DNA of 64,000 nucleotides from Chitinophagaceae bacterium (GCA_022843585.1 JALHNJ010000010.1:1-64000), one strand, 5' to 3'; positions 35,332 through 43,895 are shown, counted from the first letter of the stretch. The notes: generated by a model not told the origin, from the letters alone. A program made the numbers and translations.

Positions 35332-35433
35332 TAAGACTACTATTTTTAGCTAAACTTATTCACATTTTGAGATTTATTTTAAAAAAATGCAGAATTTATT
35401 TTTATGTTTGTCGCCCAACAAAAGAAAGGAACT

Positions 35434-36465
35434 ATGATACAGACGATTAATCCAAACATGATTTTATTAGCCAGGGAAGCCAGAGGCTTCAGCCAATCGG
35501 TGCTGGCTGAGAAGCTGAACAGTTACAAGGCCAATATCTCCAGGCTGGAGCATGGCGATACTGCTGTTGATGAGGAAGTATTGGCAGCACTTTCAGAAGC
35601 CACCAACTATCCCCCGCATTTCTTTTTGCAAAAAGGCGAGATTATGCCGGTGAACCTGAGCTACCGCAAGCGGAAAAATGTACCCGCCAAACTTATAACA
35701 CCCATTGAAGCACAAATGAACATCATCCGCCGCCATGTGCAAACGGTAACCCGTGCTATGGAGCAATTAGTTCCTGAACTGCCTTTGTATAAAGTGGATG
35801 AAACCAATACCCCGGAGAAAATAGCGGCTCTGGTAAGAAAGAAATGGAATATACCTGCCGGTGCCGTTGAGAACCTTAGTAAAATATTGGAAGAAAAAGG
35901 AATCATCATCAGCAGTTTTGATTTTGGAACAGACAGGGTGGACAGCCGCAGTATGCTTACAGATGATAATTACCCTATCATCTTCCTCAACAAAAACCTG
36001 CTGGGTGACAGGCAGCGGTTTTCACTGGCTTTTGAATTGGGGCATTTAATCATGCACACCTTTTGTACCGTGCCGCATGACCGGGATATAAGCCATGAAG
36101 CCAACCTGTTTGCTGCTGAGTTCTTAATGCCTGCAAAGGATATTCTGAAAGACTTTAAAGACGGTGTTACCCTTTCGCTCTTAGGCGAACTGAAACGCAA
36201 ATGGAAAGTGAGCATGATTGCATTATTATACCGGGCTGATGATTTAGGGTTGCTTACCACGAATCAAAAAAGATACCTGGTGCAACAGTTTAACGACCAG
36301 AAAATAAGAAGAAGGGAACCGCAACAATTAGACGTACCCAAAGAAAATCCGCAACTGATGCAAAGGCTACTGGCTGATTTTATGAGTAAAACAAAGTTGG
36401 GCGTAATACAATTGTGTACGGTACTTGCTATTGAACATGAAGATTATTTAGCTTACTACGGCTAA
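35434..36465 (+). CDS. XRE-family HTH regulator with ImmA/IrrE-type peptidase domain
   Basis: The protein (343 residues from Met 35434) joins a helix-turn-helix (about 5-55, REARGFSQSVLAEKLNSYKA) to an M78 peptidase-like domain (about 150-260). The zinc motif, normally HELGH, reads FELGHLIMH, so the first His is replaced by Phe, and EANLFAAEFLMP follows. Such proteins control excision or repair genes of mobile elements. The ATG at 35434 has a good AAAGGA site; an earlier ATG at 35404 lacks one. Full proteolysis is doubtful without the His. Confidence 0.82.
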   Translation: MIQTINPNMILLAREARGFSQSVLAEKLNSYKANISRLEHGDTAVDEEVLAALSEATNYPPHFFLQKGEIMPVNLSYRKRKNVPAKLITPIEAQMNIIRRHVQTVTRAMEQLVPELPLYKVDETNTPEKIAALVRKKWNIPAGAVENLSKILEEKGIIISSFDFGTDRVDSRSMLTDDNYPIIFLNKNLLGDRQRFSLAFELGHLIMHTFCTVPHDRDISHEANLFAAEFLMPAKDILKDFKDGVTLSLLGELKRKWKVSMIALLYRADDLGLLTTNQKRYLVQQFNDQKIRRREPQQLDVPKENPQLMQRLLADFMSKTKLGVIQLCTVLAIEHEDYLAYYG

Positions 36466-36517
36466 GAAAGGAAATAAACTACTGACCCGGATTTATTAAC
36501 AGACAAAACGAACCACG

Positions 36518-36727
36518 ATGAGTATTACAGAAAACACAATTGAAGTAAAGCCCTACAGCCTGACAGAACTGGCAAACATTTATGGCATAACCAATCGTAC
36601 TATGAAAAGCTGGATTGTCAGGCATAATGAGGCAATAGGTGAAAAGGTAGGCAGGTTGTATAATGCCAAACAAGTAGCAATTATCTTTGACAGGTTGGGA
36701 CTGCCAGGGAAAGCAGTGGAATATTAA
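36518..36727 (+). CDS. Small helix-turn-helix protein A
   Basis: The 69-residue protein has a MerR-like helix-turn-helix: PYSLTELANIYGITNRTMKSWI, then RLYNAKQVAIIFDRLGLPGK. It is a paralogue of 38268-38528, with similar spacing of PY..LA.IY and QV..IF..LG.P. It may regulate the element or act in replication. It starts 52 bases after the XRE/ImmA gene. Confidence 0.7.
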   Translation: MSITENTIEVKPYSLTELANIYGITNRTMKSWIVRHNEAIGEKVGRLYNAKQVAIIFDRLGLPGKAVEY

Positions 36728-36741
36728 AATAATTTTGAGTT

Positions 36742-37464
36742 ATGACAAAAAAAGAAATTGACTTAAAAGGCGGTGTACTTATTATTGGTTCATTGCTGTG
36801 GCAAGACTATTTGGATAAACCAGGTGATGATATACGCAAAAATTGGAGAGCAAATTCGTTGTCAATTACTAATAAAATTCAGGTCAGAATACCAATCAGG
36901 TATGGCAGGTTTTCAGAAAAGAGCCAGATTTATACAATGGTATTTTCAAATGCTTGCAAACGAAAGTCGGGTACAGCTTTCGTAGTACCTTTTTTATCCC
37001 AAATACAAAGTAATAAACAACTAATTAACGAAGCGGAAAAATTATCAGAAGCCGAAGGAATGAAAAAGAAATTCGTAGCAGGCGATGATGTGTGGAGTGT
37101 ATTAGGCATCTTGATAAACCCAAAACATAATGGGGCAAAAGTTAAAAGAAATCTTGTTGCACTTTGGAATAATTCATTGAATAAAGCATTTGATGAGAAA
37201 CTTTTTAGGATTGGTAAAGAAAAGCCTTGTTTAAAGAGTAATGGTGTTTTAGATATTCCCTGGCCTTCTACTATTGACCCTCGCAAAAGTGAAGAATTAA
37301 GTAGTTATGATTTTATTATTGCTACTGCTACCAAGCCTACAAAGTATCCATTAATAAAAGAATTATCTGGCTGCGTAAAAAATGATACCGGCAGATACTA
37401 TTTCGTTGAAAATTATAAATCAGGTATTGTTACATTTCAGGATTTACAGGTAATGAGTTCGTAA
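36742..37464 (+). CDS. Conserved hypothetical protein (GSLLW family)
   Basis: I do not assign a function to this 240-residue protein. It begins with a Gly-rich hydrophobic strand (GGVLIIGSLLWQDYL, 10-24) followed by RKNWRANSL, and has a predicted alpha/beta mix with WPSTIDPRKSEEL later. No signal peptide is present. A clear terminator follows at 37499. It could be cargo, as its composition is more AT-rich than the genes after it. Confidence 0.6.
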   Translation: MTKKEIDLKGGVLIIGSLLWQDYLDKPGDDIRKNWRANSLSITNKIQVRIPIRYGRFSEKSQIYTMVFSNACKRKSGTAFVVPFLSQIQSNKQLINEAEKLSEAEGMKKKFVAGDDVWSVLGILINPKHNGAKVKRNLVALWNNSLNKAFDEKLFRIGKEKPCLKSNGVLDIPWPSTIDPRKSEELSSYDFIIATATKPTKYPLIKELSGCVKNDTGRYYFVENYKSGIVTFQDLQVMSS

Positions 37465-37498
37465 AGCAACATAGTTTAATCTTTGAAGTAATTAATCA

Positions 37499-37524
37499 CC
37501 GCTTTTACAAAGCGGCTTTTTTTT
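37499..37524 (+). terminator. Rho-independent terminator
   Basis: A perfect 7-bp stem (CCGCTTT with AAAGCGG, 3-base loop) is followed by C and eight T. It ends the 36742-37464 transcript and separates it from the long element operon. Confidence 0.8.
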
Positions 37525-37579
37525 ATACCCGTTCCACGCAAAACTTTCATTAGACAGAATCGGACAAAATCATCCGAAA

Positions 37580-37629
37580 CTTACAAATACTTACAACTTC
37601 TTTCAACAACTTGCTGAAACTTGCTCAAA
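37580..37629 (+). repeat. Five tandem 10-bp CTT-units (iteron- or operator-like)
   Basis: Five adjacent 10-base units each start with CTT: CTTACAAATA, CTTACAACTT, CTTTCAACAA, CTTGCTGAAA, CTTGCTCAAA. The 10-base period matches one DNA turn. They lie in the 239-base gap between the terminator and the long operon, about 30 bases before a TATGTTTG box. This could be a binding array for an initiator or repressor. Confidence 0.5.
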
Positions 37630-37656
37630 GTGGAAAGTGACCCCTTTGCCCCATAG

Positions 37657-37664
37657 TATGTTTG
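37657..37664 (+). promoter_or_regulatory. Candidate -7 box TATGTTTG of the long element operon
   Basis: TATGTTTG matches TAnnTTTG and lies 40 bases before ATG 37704. A -33 TTTG at the correct distance is not clear; the CTT array sits where an activator or initiator could bind. Confidence 0.4.
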
Positions 37665-37703
37665 TGTTGTCAATCGGAATTAACAAACTAAAAAATAAAA
37701 AAG

Positions 37704-38264
37704 ATGAGACAACAGGCACTACGAAAAGAAAGAACAACAAGACCCACGATGAGGGTTGTAAAAGGGCTGAAAGACACACAAACCGAATTAGCTCCACTCG
37801 TAAACACAGCATGGAATTTTGCTTACAGCAGCCTCTGGAACTGTACCCAATTCTCTCAAAAGGAAATTGATACTGCCAAAGAAAAAATTGAAGAATACCT
37901 GCGGCTGGCAAAGCATCCTGAAAAAGCATTTTCCATTTTCTGCCAGCGGGTACTGCTTACCCGGTATTATATCAGTAAGAACAGCAGCCGCTATGTTCCC
38001 CTGCCATCCGTATGGCTTGACCGCACAAACGAAAACGGTTTTGCCGGTACAAAAGCCTGGTATGATGAAATCAAATCTGTAAGGGAATCATTGCCCAATT
38101 ACAAAAACGAATTGAAAGCAATGGCTGAAGCCGTGCTGGAGTTCAGCGAAGAACCAACGATTCAGAATTATCAATACTGGAGAAAATATTTTATAGACAA
38201 GCAAACGCCGGGACTTTTGAACCTGTTCCAGGTAGTAGCTATTCAGCAACTGTGCAACAACTAA
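37704..38264 (+). CDS. Hypothetical helical protein
   Basis: I do not recognise this 186-residue protein. It is mostly helical, Lys- and Glu-rich in the middle (EIDTAKEKIEEYLRLAKHPEKAF), with no TM segment or signal. It is the first gene of the long plus-strand operon and stops three bases before the next gene. Confidence 0.6.
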   Translation: MRQQALRKERTTRPTMRVVKGLKDTQTELAPLVNTAWNFAYSSLWNCTQFSQKEIDTAKEKIEEYLRLAKHPEKAFSIFCQRVLLTRYYISKNSSRYVPLPSVWLDRTNENGFAGTKAWYDEIKSVRESLPNYKNELKAMAEAVLEFSEEPTIQNYQYWRKYFIDKQTPGLLNLFQVVAIQQLCNN

Positions 38265-38267
38265 GCA

Positions 38268-38528
38268 ATGACCCGTACCCCAAAACCATATTACGATGAG
38301 CAGGGCCATTTGATAATCCGTCCCTACCGCATGAAGGATTTAGCAGCTATTTACTGTGTAAGTACCAAAACCATGAAGCGGTGGATTGATAGCAAAGCCC
38401 CTGCTTACAGTAACAAAACAAAAATGTTCTTTACCATAGAACAGGTAACGGGCATATTCACAGCACTTGGCGTACCACAAAAAATTGCACTTGTAGTACC
38501 ACTAAAAGAATTAAAACAAGCAGTTTAA
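38268..38528 (+). CDS. Small helix-turn-helix protein B
   Basis: The 86-residue paralogue of 36518-36727: RPYRMKDLAAIYCVSTKTMKRWI, then TIEQVTGIFTALGVPQK, with a longer N terminus (PKPYYDEQGHLIIRP) and a Leu-rich end. Two related small DNA-binding proteins in one element suggest regulatory or initiation roles. It starts three bases after the preceding gene. Confidence 0.65.
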   Translation: MTRTPKPYYDEQGHLIIRPYRMKDLAAIYCVSTKTMKRWIDSKAPAYSNKTKMFFTIEQVTGIFTALGVPQKIALVVPLKELKQAV

Positions 38529-38538
38529 AATATTTCCT

Positions 38539-38724
38539 ATGGAAACTAAAACAACAAGCGAAACCACATCCAGCAGCATACTGCTCACGGGGATAGTGTT
38601 CTTAGCCAACCTTGACTTTGTAGGGCTATTGGACTATGCCTTAAAAGCTGGAATTGGCGGAGCCATCTGGCTGGGATTTAAACTTACCGCTGATTATTTA
38701 GAAAGAAAAAGAAAGAGCAAGTAA
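38539..38724 (+). CDS. Small membrane protein
   Basis: The 61-residue protein has hydrophobic stretches from about residues 13 to 51 (SSILLTGIVFLANLDFVGLLDYA, then GIGGAIWLGFKL) followed by a Lys-Arg tail (ERKRKSK). It is likely a one- or two-TM protein with a basic cytoplasmic end. It overlaps the next start by one base. No family was recognised. Confidence 0.6.
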   Translation: METKTTSETTSSSILLTGIVFLANLDFVGLLDYALKAGIGGAIWLGFKLTADYLERKRKSK

Positions 38725-39206
38725 TGAGTGCTGCTGCAAAAATATTAACCGGCACACTCGTAGGCGCAGGTGTAGTAGCTGTGTATGGCTATGTAAAGAA
38801 GCTAAAGAAAACACAGGCTGAACTGGAAATCATTCCTACTGCTAACCTGTACCAGCTAACCTGGAACGCCATCGTTGTCCGTGTTGATGTCCTGTTGAAA
38901 AACCCGACAAAGGGGACTTTCTCTATAAAGTTCCCCTTTGTTAAACTTATCAGCAATGGTACAACGGTAGGCAGCAGCCAGGCAGTGAACAAGGATATAA
39001 AAATTCCCCCTTATGGTGAAGTGGTTATCAGTAAACTACTGGTAACAATACCGGTCAGCAGTTTCTTTTCCGTGGCAAGTGATGTATTGAAAAACCTGCA
39101 GAACAAAAAGCCGGTGAAGCTGACCATCAAAGTGATGACAACGGTAAACCTGGGATGGACAGAACTTCCTTATGAGAGCAATAATGAAGTAACTATTAAA
39201 AAGTAA
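38724..39206 (+). CDS. Membrane-anchored LEA14-like (LEA_2) protein
   Basis: The 160-residue protein has an N-terminal TM (ILTGTLVGAGVVAVYGYVKK, residues 7-26) and a beta domain that resembles LEA type 2 proteins: RVDVLLKNPTKGTFSIKFPFVKLISNG, then KIPPYGEVVISKLLVTIPVSS. LEA_2 domains are small beta-sandwich modules, also found in envelope proteins. Here it would face away from the cytoplasm. A virion or envelope-spanning role is possible but unproven. Confidence 0.6.
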   Translation: MSAAAKILTGTLVGAGVVAVYGYVKKLKKTQAELEIIPTANLYQLTWNAIVVRVDVLLKNPTKGTFSIKFPFVKLISNGTTVGSSQAVNKDIKIPPYGEVVISKLLVTIPVSSFFSVASDVLKNLQNKKPVKLTIKVMTTVNLGWTELPYESNNEVTIKK

Positions 39207-39209
39207 AGT

Positions 39210-41066
39210 GTGGAAGCAACTAAAAAAAGACATATCAAAAGCGGAAAGGAATATGACCACCTGTTTCCCATAGCAGAGGGCAGCAATTCCACCATCCGCA
39301 AAAATGCGAATGTCTATCATACGGTTGATTTTATACCGAGAGTGGTGAACGAAACACTTTATCAAACCAAATCATTAGCTGAACAACTAAAAACAAACAA
39401 TACCTATGAAACCTGTAAAAATATCTGGCACTTCGTATATGAACACATTAACTACAAAAAAGATGCACCGGGTTATGAGCAAATAAGAAACCCGGCAAGA
39501 GCCTGGCACGACCGTTTTAGTGGGGTAGATTGTGACTGTTACTCGGTTTTCATATCCAGTATCCTTTCCAATCTCGGCATAGCCCATACGTTGCGTATTA
39601 CCAAATATCACCGTGACTACTTTCAGCACATCTACCCCATCGTGCCTTTTCAAAATGGTTATATCACCATTGATTGTGTGACTGACCGCTTTAATTATGA
39701 AGTACCATTTAGTGAAAAAAAAGATTATCCTATGGATTTACAATATCTCAGTGGCTTTGATGATGGTTTTGAAATAAATGGTGCCGGTGATGGCATGGCC
39801 GAGCTGGGCAAACTTATCCAGCGTAAAATGGGTGGTGGTAAAAAGCCCTCACCATTGAAAGCCAAATCACCAGTACCGGTTAAAAAGTCAATGCCGTTTA
39901 TGAAAAAGAAAGCGGCGCTGCTTACCAAAGGGAGCAACCTCAATCCTGTGGAAACTCCAACTCCCGTAACTGCCGGAAATCCAAAACCCAAGAAGAAAAA
40001 GTTCCTGGGCAAGATGCTGAATGTGGTGAATAAGGCTAACCCTGCTACGGTGCTGCTGCGTAATGGCATTCTTGCCAGCATGAAACTGAATATCCGCAAT
40101 GCAGCAGGCCGTCTTCGCTGGAGTTACCTTTCACCACAGCAGGCATCGGCAAAAAGTATTGACCCGGTAAAATTTCAAAAGCTGATTGCAGCAAGACAGA
40201 AATTAGAAAAGATATTTTTCGGTGCAGGCGGCAATCCGAAAAATCTAAAGAAAGCCATCCTCGGTGGAAAGGGCAACAAAGACAAAGCAGTGAATGGGCT
40301 GGATGGATTTGGCATGATTGAACTGGAAGGTGTGGAATACATGAATGCTTACACACCCATAAGCGAACTGTTAGGTACTGAGATTTACTATAATGAAAAT
40401 GTAAATGGCATGGAAGGATTTGGTGAACTCGGTGAACCCATTACCATGAGCACCATAGCGGCGGCAGCGGGTGTGATAGCAGGTATTGTTGCCATGCTGA
40501 AAGATGTGGGCAATATTTTTCAGAAGAAAACAAAAGGATCTGAAGATTTTGACGAAACAAAAAATGAACAGGCAGATAAAGAAAATCCAGTGCCAGTTCC
40601 AACCACTGCCACACCGGGAATAGTACCAACGGTTACAGTAAAAGAAAATTCAGAAACTCCGGGAGTAATTGTGAAAACAGCAACACCAGGGTCCGAATCC
40701 GGTAATACTGAAGTTGTAAAGTTTAACACTGAGCAACAAATGGTGGAGACTAAATCAGAAACAGTCCCTGTCAATACATCTGAGGCTAATGTAACAACAA
40801 ACCAAAACACGGATAATCCTGGCAACAACAATGACAATCCTGGTTTTTGGGAAAAGAATAAGAAATGGCTGAAGCCGGTTGCTATTGGTGTGGGAGGCTT
40901 AACCATTATCGGGATTGGCTATGCCATGATGAAAGGCGGTAAAACACAAAACAAATCCTCACCACAAGGTGGTGGTTTATCAGGCGCACCCAATTACAAA
41001 AAACGAAAGAACCACAAACGAAATAAATCCAAACAACAAAAGAAAAAATCAGTAGCCCTGCTCTGA
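39210..41066 (+). CDS. Transglutaminase-like protein with TM segments and repeated NG-motif
   Basis: This large element protein (618 residues, GTG start) has a transglutaminase-like domain (about 60-170) with an intact triad: Cys108 or Cys110 in VDCDCYS, His140 and Asp155. Basic Lys- and Pro-rich linkers follow. Two hydrophobic segments (about 412-428 and 553-570) and a very basic C-terminal tail suggest membrane contact. The NG-motif is present at 190-195 (NGAGDG), 362-368 (NGLDGFG) and 399-405 (NGMEGFG), always between domains. It could be a protease or cross-linking enzyme, and a candidate for cutting the motif. Confidence 0.65.
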   Translation: MEATKKRHIKSGKEYDHLFPIAEGSNSTIRKNANVYHTVDFIPRVVNETLYQTKSLAEQLKTNNTYETCKNIWHFVYEHINYKKDAPGYEQIRNPARAWHDRFSGVDCDCYSVFISSILSNLGIAHTLRITKYHRDYFQHIYPIVPFQNGYITIDCVTDRFNYEVPFSEKKDYPMDLQYLSGFDDGFEINGAGDGMAELGKLIQRKMGGGKKPSPLKAKSPVPVKKSMPFMKKKAALLTKGSNLNPVETPTPVTAGNPKPKKKKFLGKMLNVVNKANPATVLLRNGILASMKLNIRNAAGRLRWSYLSPQQASAKSIDPVKFQKLIAARQKLEKIFFGAGGNPKNLKKAILGGKGNKDKAVNGLDGFGMIELEGVEYMNAYTPISELLGTEIYYNENVNGMEGFGELGEPITMSTIAAAAGVIAGIVAMLKDVGNIFQKKTKGSEDFDETKNEQADKENPVPVPTTATPGIVPTVTVKENSETPGVIVKTATPGSESGNTEVVKFNTEQQMVETKSETVPVNTSEANVTTNQNTDNPGNNNDNPGFWEKNKKWLKPVAIGVGGLTIIGIGYAMMKGGKTQNKSSPQGGGLSGAPNYKKRKNHKRNKSKQQKKKSVALL

Positions 41067-41099
41067 TTCAATCCGTACACTTTTAAAACAAAATTCAAT

Positions 41100-41687
41100 A
41101 TGGCTAAAGCGAAAAACTCATACAAGAAAAATGCCCGGAAGAAAAATTTCCTGAAAGGCATGAATGAAGAATTGCCTACCAAAGGCAATGTAAAAAACAC
41201 GGTACTGGAAACCGGCAAGGATTTACTGGTAGCCGTACTCGGCGGCGGGCTGATAGGCTCTGCTATCGGAAGGCCATCACTGGCCATTGGTTTGGTAACA
41301 ACCGGAACCGGTCACTACACGCAAAACCGTTTGCTCACCTTGCTGGGCATAGGAATGATGGCAGCCAATGGTTTTCAGAAAAGCAAAGCCGTTAATGGCC
41401 TGGAAGGTTTGGATGGCGTAAAAGAAAGGCTGATGGCTTACAAAGAAAACTTTTCTGAAAAGCTCTACTTAGACAAAATCATCAAACAAAAATCAGCCGC
41501 AGCAGCAACCAACGGTATAGGTGAACTGCAATACTTCAATTACAACAATGACCTGAGTGGTGGATTGAATGCTTTGGAGAGCATAGAGAACCAGCTTATA
41601 GAAAGCGGTATGCAGTTTCAGCAAATGACAGGCGCAGCACTTCCTGAAATGGAGGAAGATGACCAGTGGGAAGAAAGGTTGTATTAA
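41100..41687 (+). CDS. Hydrophobic element protein with NG-motif
   Basis: The 195-residue protein has a basic N terminus, two hydrophobic Gly-rich segments (about 38-60, 72-90) and a soluble acidic C-terminal half. The NG-motif at 99-105 (NGLEGLD) and a related NGIGEL at 138-143 separate these parts. I do not recognise a family. It precedes a C-rich mini-repeat pair and the possible capsid-like gene. Confidence 0.55.
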   Translation: MAKAKNSYKKNARKKNFLKGMNEELPTKGNVKNTVLETGKDLLVAVLGGGLIGSAIGRPSLAIGLVTTGTGHYTQNRLLTLLGIGMMAANGFQKSKAVNGLEGLDGVKERLMAYKENFSEKLYLDKIIKQKSAAAATNGIGELQYFNYNNDLSGGLNALESIENQLIESGMQFQQMTGAALPEMEEDDQWEERLY

Positions 41688-41692
41688 CCCCG

Positions 41693-41706
41693 CCCCTAAA
41701 GAGGGG
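41693..41706. repeat. C-rich mini-repeat hairpin 1
   Basis: CCCCTAAAGAGGGG forms a 5-bp stem with 4-base loop. It belongs to a set of C/G-rich hairpins in this element (also 41756, 44884, 50967) of the kind scattered through Bacteroidota genomes. Confidence 0.5.
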
Positions 41707-41755
41707 TAAAACAAAAACACTTAAACAAACAATTATTTAATAATCACGCCTAACT

Positions 41756-41767
41756 CCCCTTCAGGGG
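41756..41767. repeat. C-rich mini-repeat hairpin 2
   Basis: CCCCTTCAGGGG forms a 5-bp stem with a 2-base loop, followed by TTAGGGGG. Together with hairpin 1 it fills most of the recognisable structure of the 102-base gap before 41790; it may be a leader or attenuator-like structure. Confidence 0.45.
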
Positions 41768-41789
41768 TTAGGGGGTAAACTCAAATTTT

Positions 41790-42509
41790 ATGTTAGGACT
41801 CTTAGAAGGTATTGAAGAATACAATAACCAGGGCGCATTACTCGGACTGGAAGGTGTAGATGACGGCGAACTGCTCGGCGCATTGCGTAAGATGAACCCT
41901 GTGCAGCGTTTGCGTATGGTTTCCAAATTATCCAACACCGGCTCGCCCAGCAAAGGCTCAAGGGCGGAAATGGAAAAATTCTTCGGCGAACTGCCGGTGC
42001 ATATCAAAGAAGCATTGGTAAAAGGCGACCTGCGTTTAGCGGATAGTATAATCTATTCCATCAAGCCGGTTACTTCCAAAACAATCAAGCTGTTTGAAAC
42101 GCAGGATGATAAAGAAATCGGTTTGCGTAATATCAGCAATTCCAAATTGCCCAAGAACCAGGCATTCCTGGCAAGCGGCATTATCCTGCTGGCCGGTACA
42201 TCTGCCGATGCAAGCAAAGACAAAGTGATTGCCACTAATTACAAAGGGCTGGAAGAATTTCCTGCCATTGCAAATGGTGAGTTCAACCTGAAAAGCAACA
42301 AGAAACAAATTGTACCGGAAACCAGCAATGCTGTTTTTAAAACAGGCAGCAACCGCAATGTACCGCTGGGTTATTACAAACTGGCCAATCCACGCCTCAT
42401 CCACGATGATGTGCTGATTGAAATGACAGTGGAACTCGGCACAATGGAGGGCATACCGCAGAACACCTATATCTATGCGGCCATGCACGGAACGATTACC
42501 ACTCCGTAA
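41790..42509 (+). CDS. Hypothetical beta-rich protein (capsid-like candidate)
   Basis: The 239-residue protein begins with repeated LEG-type segments (GLLEGIEEYNNQGALLGLEG, residues 3-22), then a helical stretch, and from about 100 a beta-rich region with NVPLGYYKLANPRLIHDDV and TYIYAAMHGTITTP at the end. The strand-rich C-terminal half with a hydrophilic surface would suit a jelly-roll, but I do not recognise the fold from sequence alone. It lies between hydrophobic and small beta-rich genes. Confidence 0.5.
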   Translation: MLGLLEGIEEYNNQGALLGLEGVDDGELLGALRKMNPVQRLRMVSKLSNTGSPSKGSRAEMEKFFGELPVHIKEALVKGDLRLADSIIYSIKPVTSKTIKLFETQDDKEIGLRNISNSKLPKNQAFLASGIILLAGTSADASKDKVIATNYKGLEEFPAIANGEFNLKSNKKQIVPETSNAVFKTGSNRNVPLGYYKLANPRLIHDDVLIEMTVELGTMEGIPQNTYIYAAMHGTITTP

Positions 42510-42630
42510 AAGTAATTAAGAGTTTCAGTTACTACTAACTTGAGGCGAAAGCTGAAAGTTAAAACGGCGGAGAGGGATGGGTAATAACTCTCCGCCGGTA
42601 GTAGCTGATTTTTAAAAAAGGAATCTGAAT

Positions 42631-42650
42631 AATCCGTACTAATCCGTACC
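42631..42650 (+). repeat. Tandem AATCCGTAC leader repeat
   Basis: AATCCGTACT and AATCCGTACC follow each other just before the CTATG start at 42653. The same nine bases also occur at 41070-41078, before another element gene. They belong to the recurring AATCC-type leader described in the findings. Confidence 0.4.
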
Positions 42651-42652
42651 CT

Positions 42653-43024
42653 ATGCAAACTGTAAAGAAACGATTTGACATTGCTGTAACCGAAGCTGGT
42701 AAAACATTCAGCAAAACATTTGAACTGGATAAAAACATTACAGCCGTAAAAGGCATATTGTTTACATCTGATAAAGATGATTTGCTGTACTACAGGGGTT
42801 CACAAAAGGTAGAAATCAACAAAGAGGAGATTTTCCCTGAGAACTATGAGAGCAAGTTGCTTTTGTCCGGTATCAATGTTTCACCCAACAACCGCTACTA
42901 TGATTTAGGCAATCAGCCAGCAGGCAACGGTGCTATCAAAGTAGAATACAAAGACAGCAATGATAGCCGTGCCCTGTTTACTCCTTACCGTGTTTCACTG
43001 TATGTAGAATGTGTGTTGCAATGA
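42653..43024 (+). CDS. Hypothetical beta-rich protein
   Basis: The 123-residue protein is mostly short alternating strands (AVKGILFTSDKDDLLYY, KVEINKEEIFPENYESK, AIKVEYKDSNDSRALF), typical of a single beta-barrel or jelly-roll, without TM or signal. I do not recognise a family. Its stop overlaps the next gene's ATG (ATGA). It follows the AATCC leader repeat, with no Shine-Dalgarno site. Confidence 0.5.
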   Translation: MQTVKKRFDIAVTEAGKTFSKTFELDKNITAVKGILFTSDKDDLLYYRGSQKVEINKEEIFPENYESKLLLSGINVSPNNRYYDLGNQPAGNGAIKVEYKDSNDSRALFTPYRVSLYVECVLQ

Positions 43025-43569
43025 TGAAGGAGCAGGTTATCATACAACCAATAAGTATCAGCAAGAGAGGTCAGCAAAACTTCTTCCAGGTAAAACTGCC
43101 CAGGGATACGCATAGAATCATTGGTATTGAAACAGGCTTGTACCTGCTGAATGTACCGGGTTATGTTATACCGGCATCCGAGCAATCAATGCTGATGCGA
43201 AGAAATAACCTGATGGGTGTGGTTAAACTTCGGGCAAACGGAAAACCAGATGTATTTTATTCAAAGGAGGTGTTTGAAAGGGACATTAATATCAGTGCTG
43301 GTGAAATGAAAATTGTTCCTCCACCGGTAGTTTCAGAAGAAAGAACCCCCTTAAGAAAACTGGATGAGCAACCAGATGGCAACAGCTTTGATTATTTCAC
43401 TCACTGGACACACGGAGCAAAACGGGAAGAAGACCCTTTGAACATTTGTGGCTGTGCTTTTATCAACGGGCAATATAAAGATGCCATTGGTGAATATTTT
43501 TATATGGATGTCAGCTATAAAATAATGCTCTATATCTGGATTGAAAGAAAGACAAATCAGCAGCAATGA
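43021..43569 (+). CDS. Hypothetical beta-rich protein
   Basis: From Met 43021 the protein is 182 residues, beginning MMKEQVIIQPISISKRG. It has beta-type alternation (DTHRIIGIETGLYLLNVPG, then FYMDVSYKIMLYIWIERK) and no TM or signal. I placed the start at 43021 because it gives an ATGA overlap with the preceding gene; the ATG at 43009 would add four residues. The function is unknown, but the two beta-rich neighbours suggest a common structure. Confidence 0.55.
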   Translation: MMKEQVIIQPISISKRGQQNFFQVKLPRDTHRIIGIETGLYLLNVPGYVIPASEQSMLMRRNNLMGVVKLRANGKPDVFYSKEVFERDINISAGEMKIVPPPVVSEERTPLRKLDEQPDGNSFDYFTHWTHGAKREEDPLNICGCAFINGQYKDAIGEYFYMDVSYKIMLYIWIERKTNQQQ

Positions 43570-43895
43570 CAATTAACCTGGCACTGGAATATATAGCAAG
43601 GCGGATGAGGGAGCTTGGTTACGGGGATGATTACAGCATCCAGTTCAGGCATTTTGTATTGTCTTCAAAAGCAAAGCTGAAAATACATGCCGGAAGCCAG
43701 TTGTTTATCCTGATTGAACCATCAGAGAGCATTGCTGTAAGAAGTGATAGCGGCGTATTTGATGTTACAACCGAAAATGTAAATGAACTGCATTATGAAC
43801 ACCGGGGAGAGATACGGATAAGAAACTATACCGTCATTACCCAACATGCAAGATTTATTCAGGTAATACCAAACGAAAACAAACCATGCCCATAA
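43566..43895 (+). CDS. Hypothetical element protein
   Basis: The 109-residue protein has a beta-rich C-terminal half (KLKIHAGSQLFILIEPSE, then IRIRNYTVITQHARFIQV) after a helix. It has no TM or signal and no family assignment. Its start overlaps the previous stop (ATGA), and its stop overlaps the next gene by 10 bases, so translation is coupled throughout this run. Confidence 0.5.
   Translation: MTINLALEYIARRMRELGYGDDYSIQFRHFVLSSKAKLKIHAGSQLFILIEPSESIAVRSDSGVFDVTTENVNELHYEHRGEIRIRNYTVITQHARFIQVIPNENKPCP

Noticed and set aside
34403-35433. Copy of the tRNA-Pro end as left attachment site
   Set aside because: I looked by eye for the tRNA 3' sequence here and up to 37.6 kb and found no convincing match; serine recombinase cores can be only two bases.
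37580-37629. CRISPR array
   Set aside because: The units are only 10 bases, with no spacers and no cas genes nearby.
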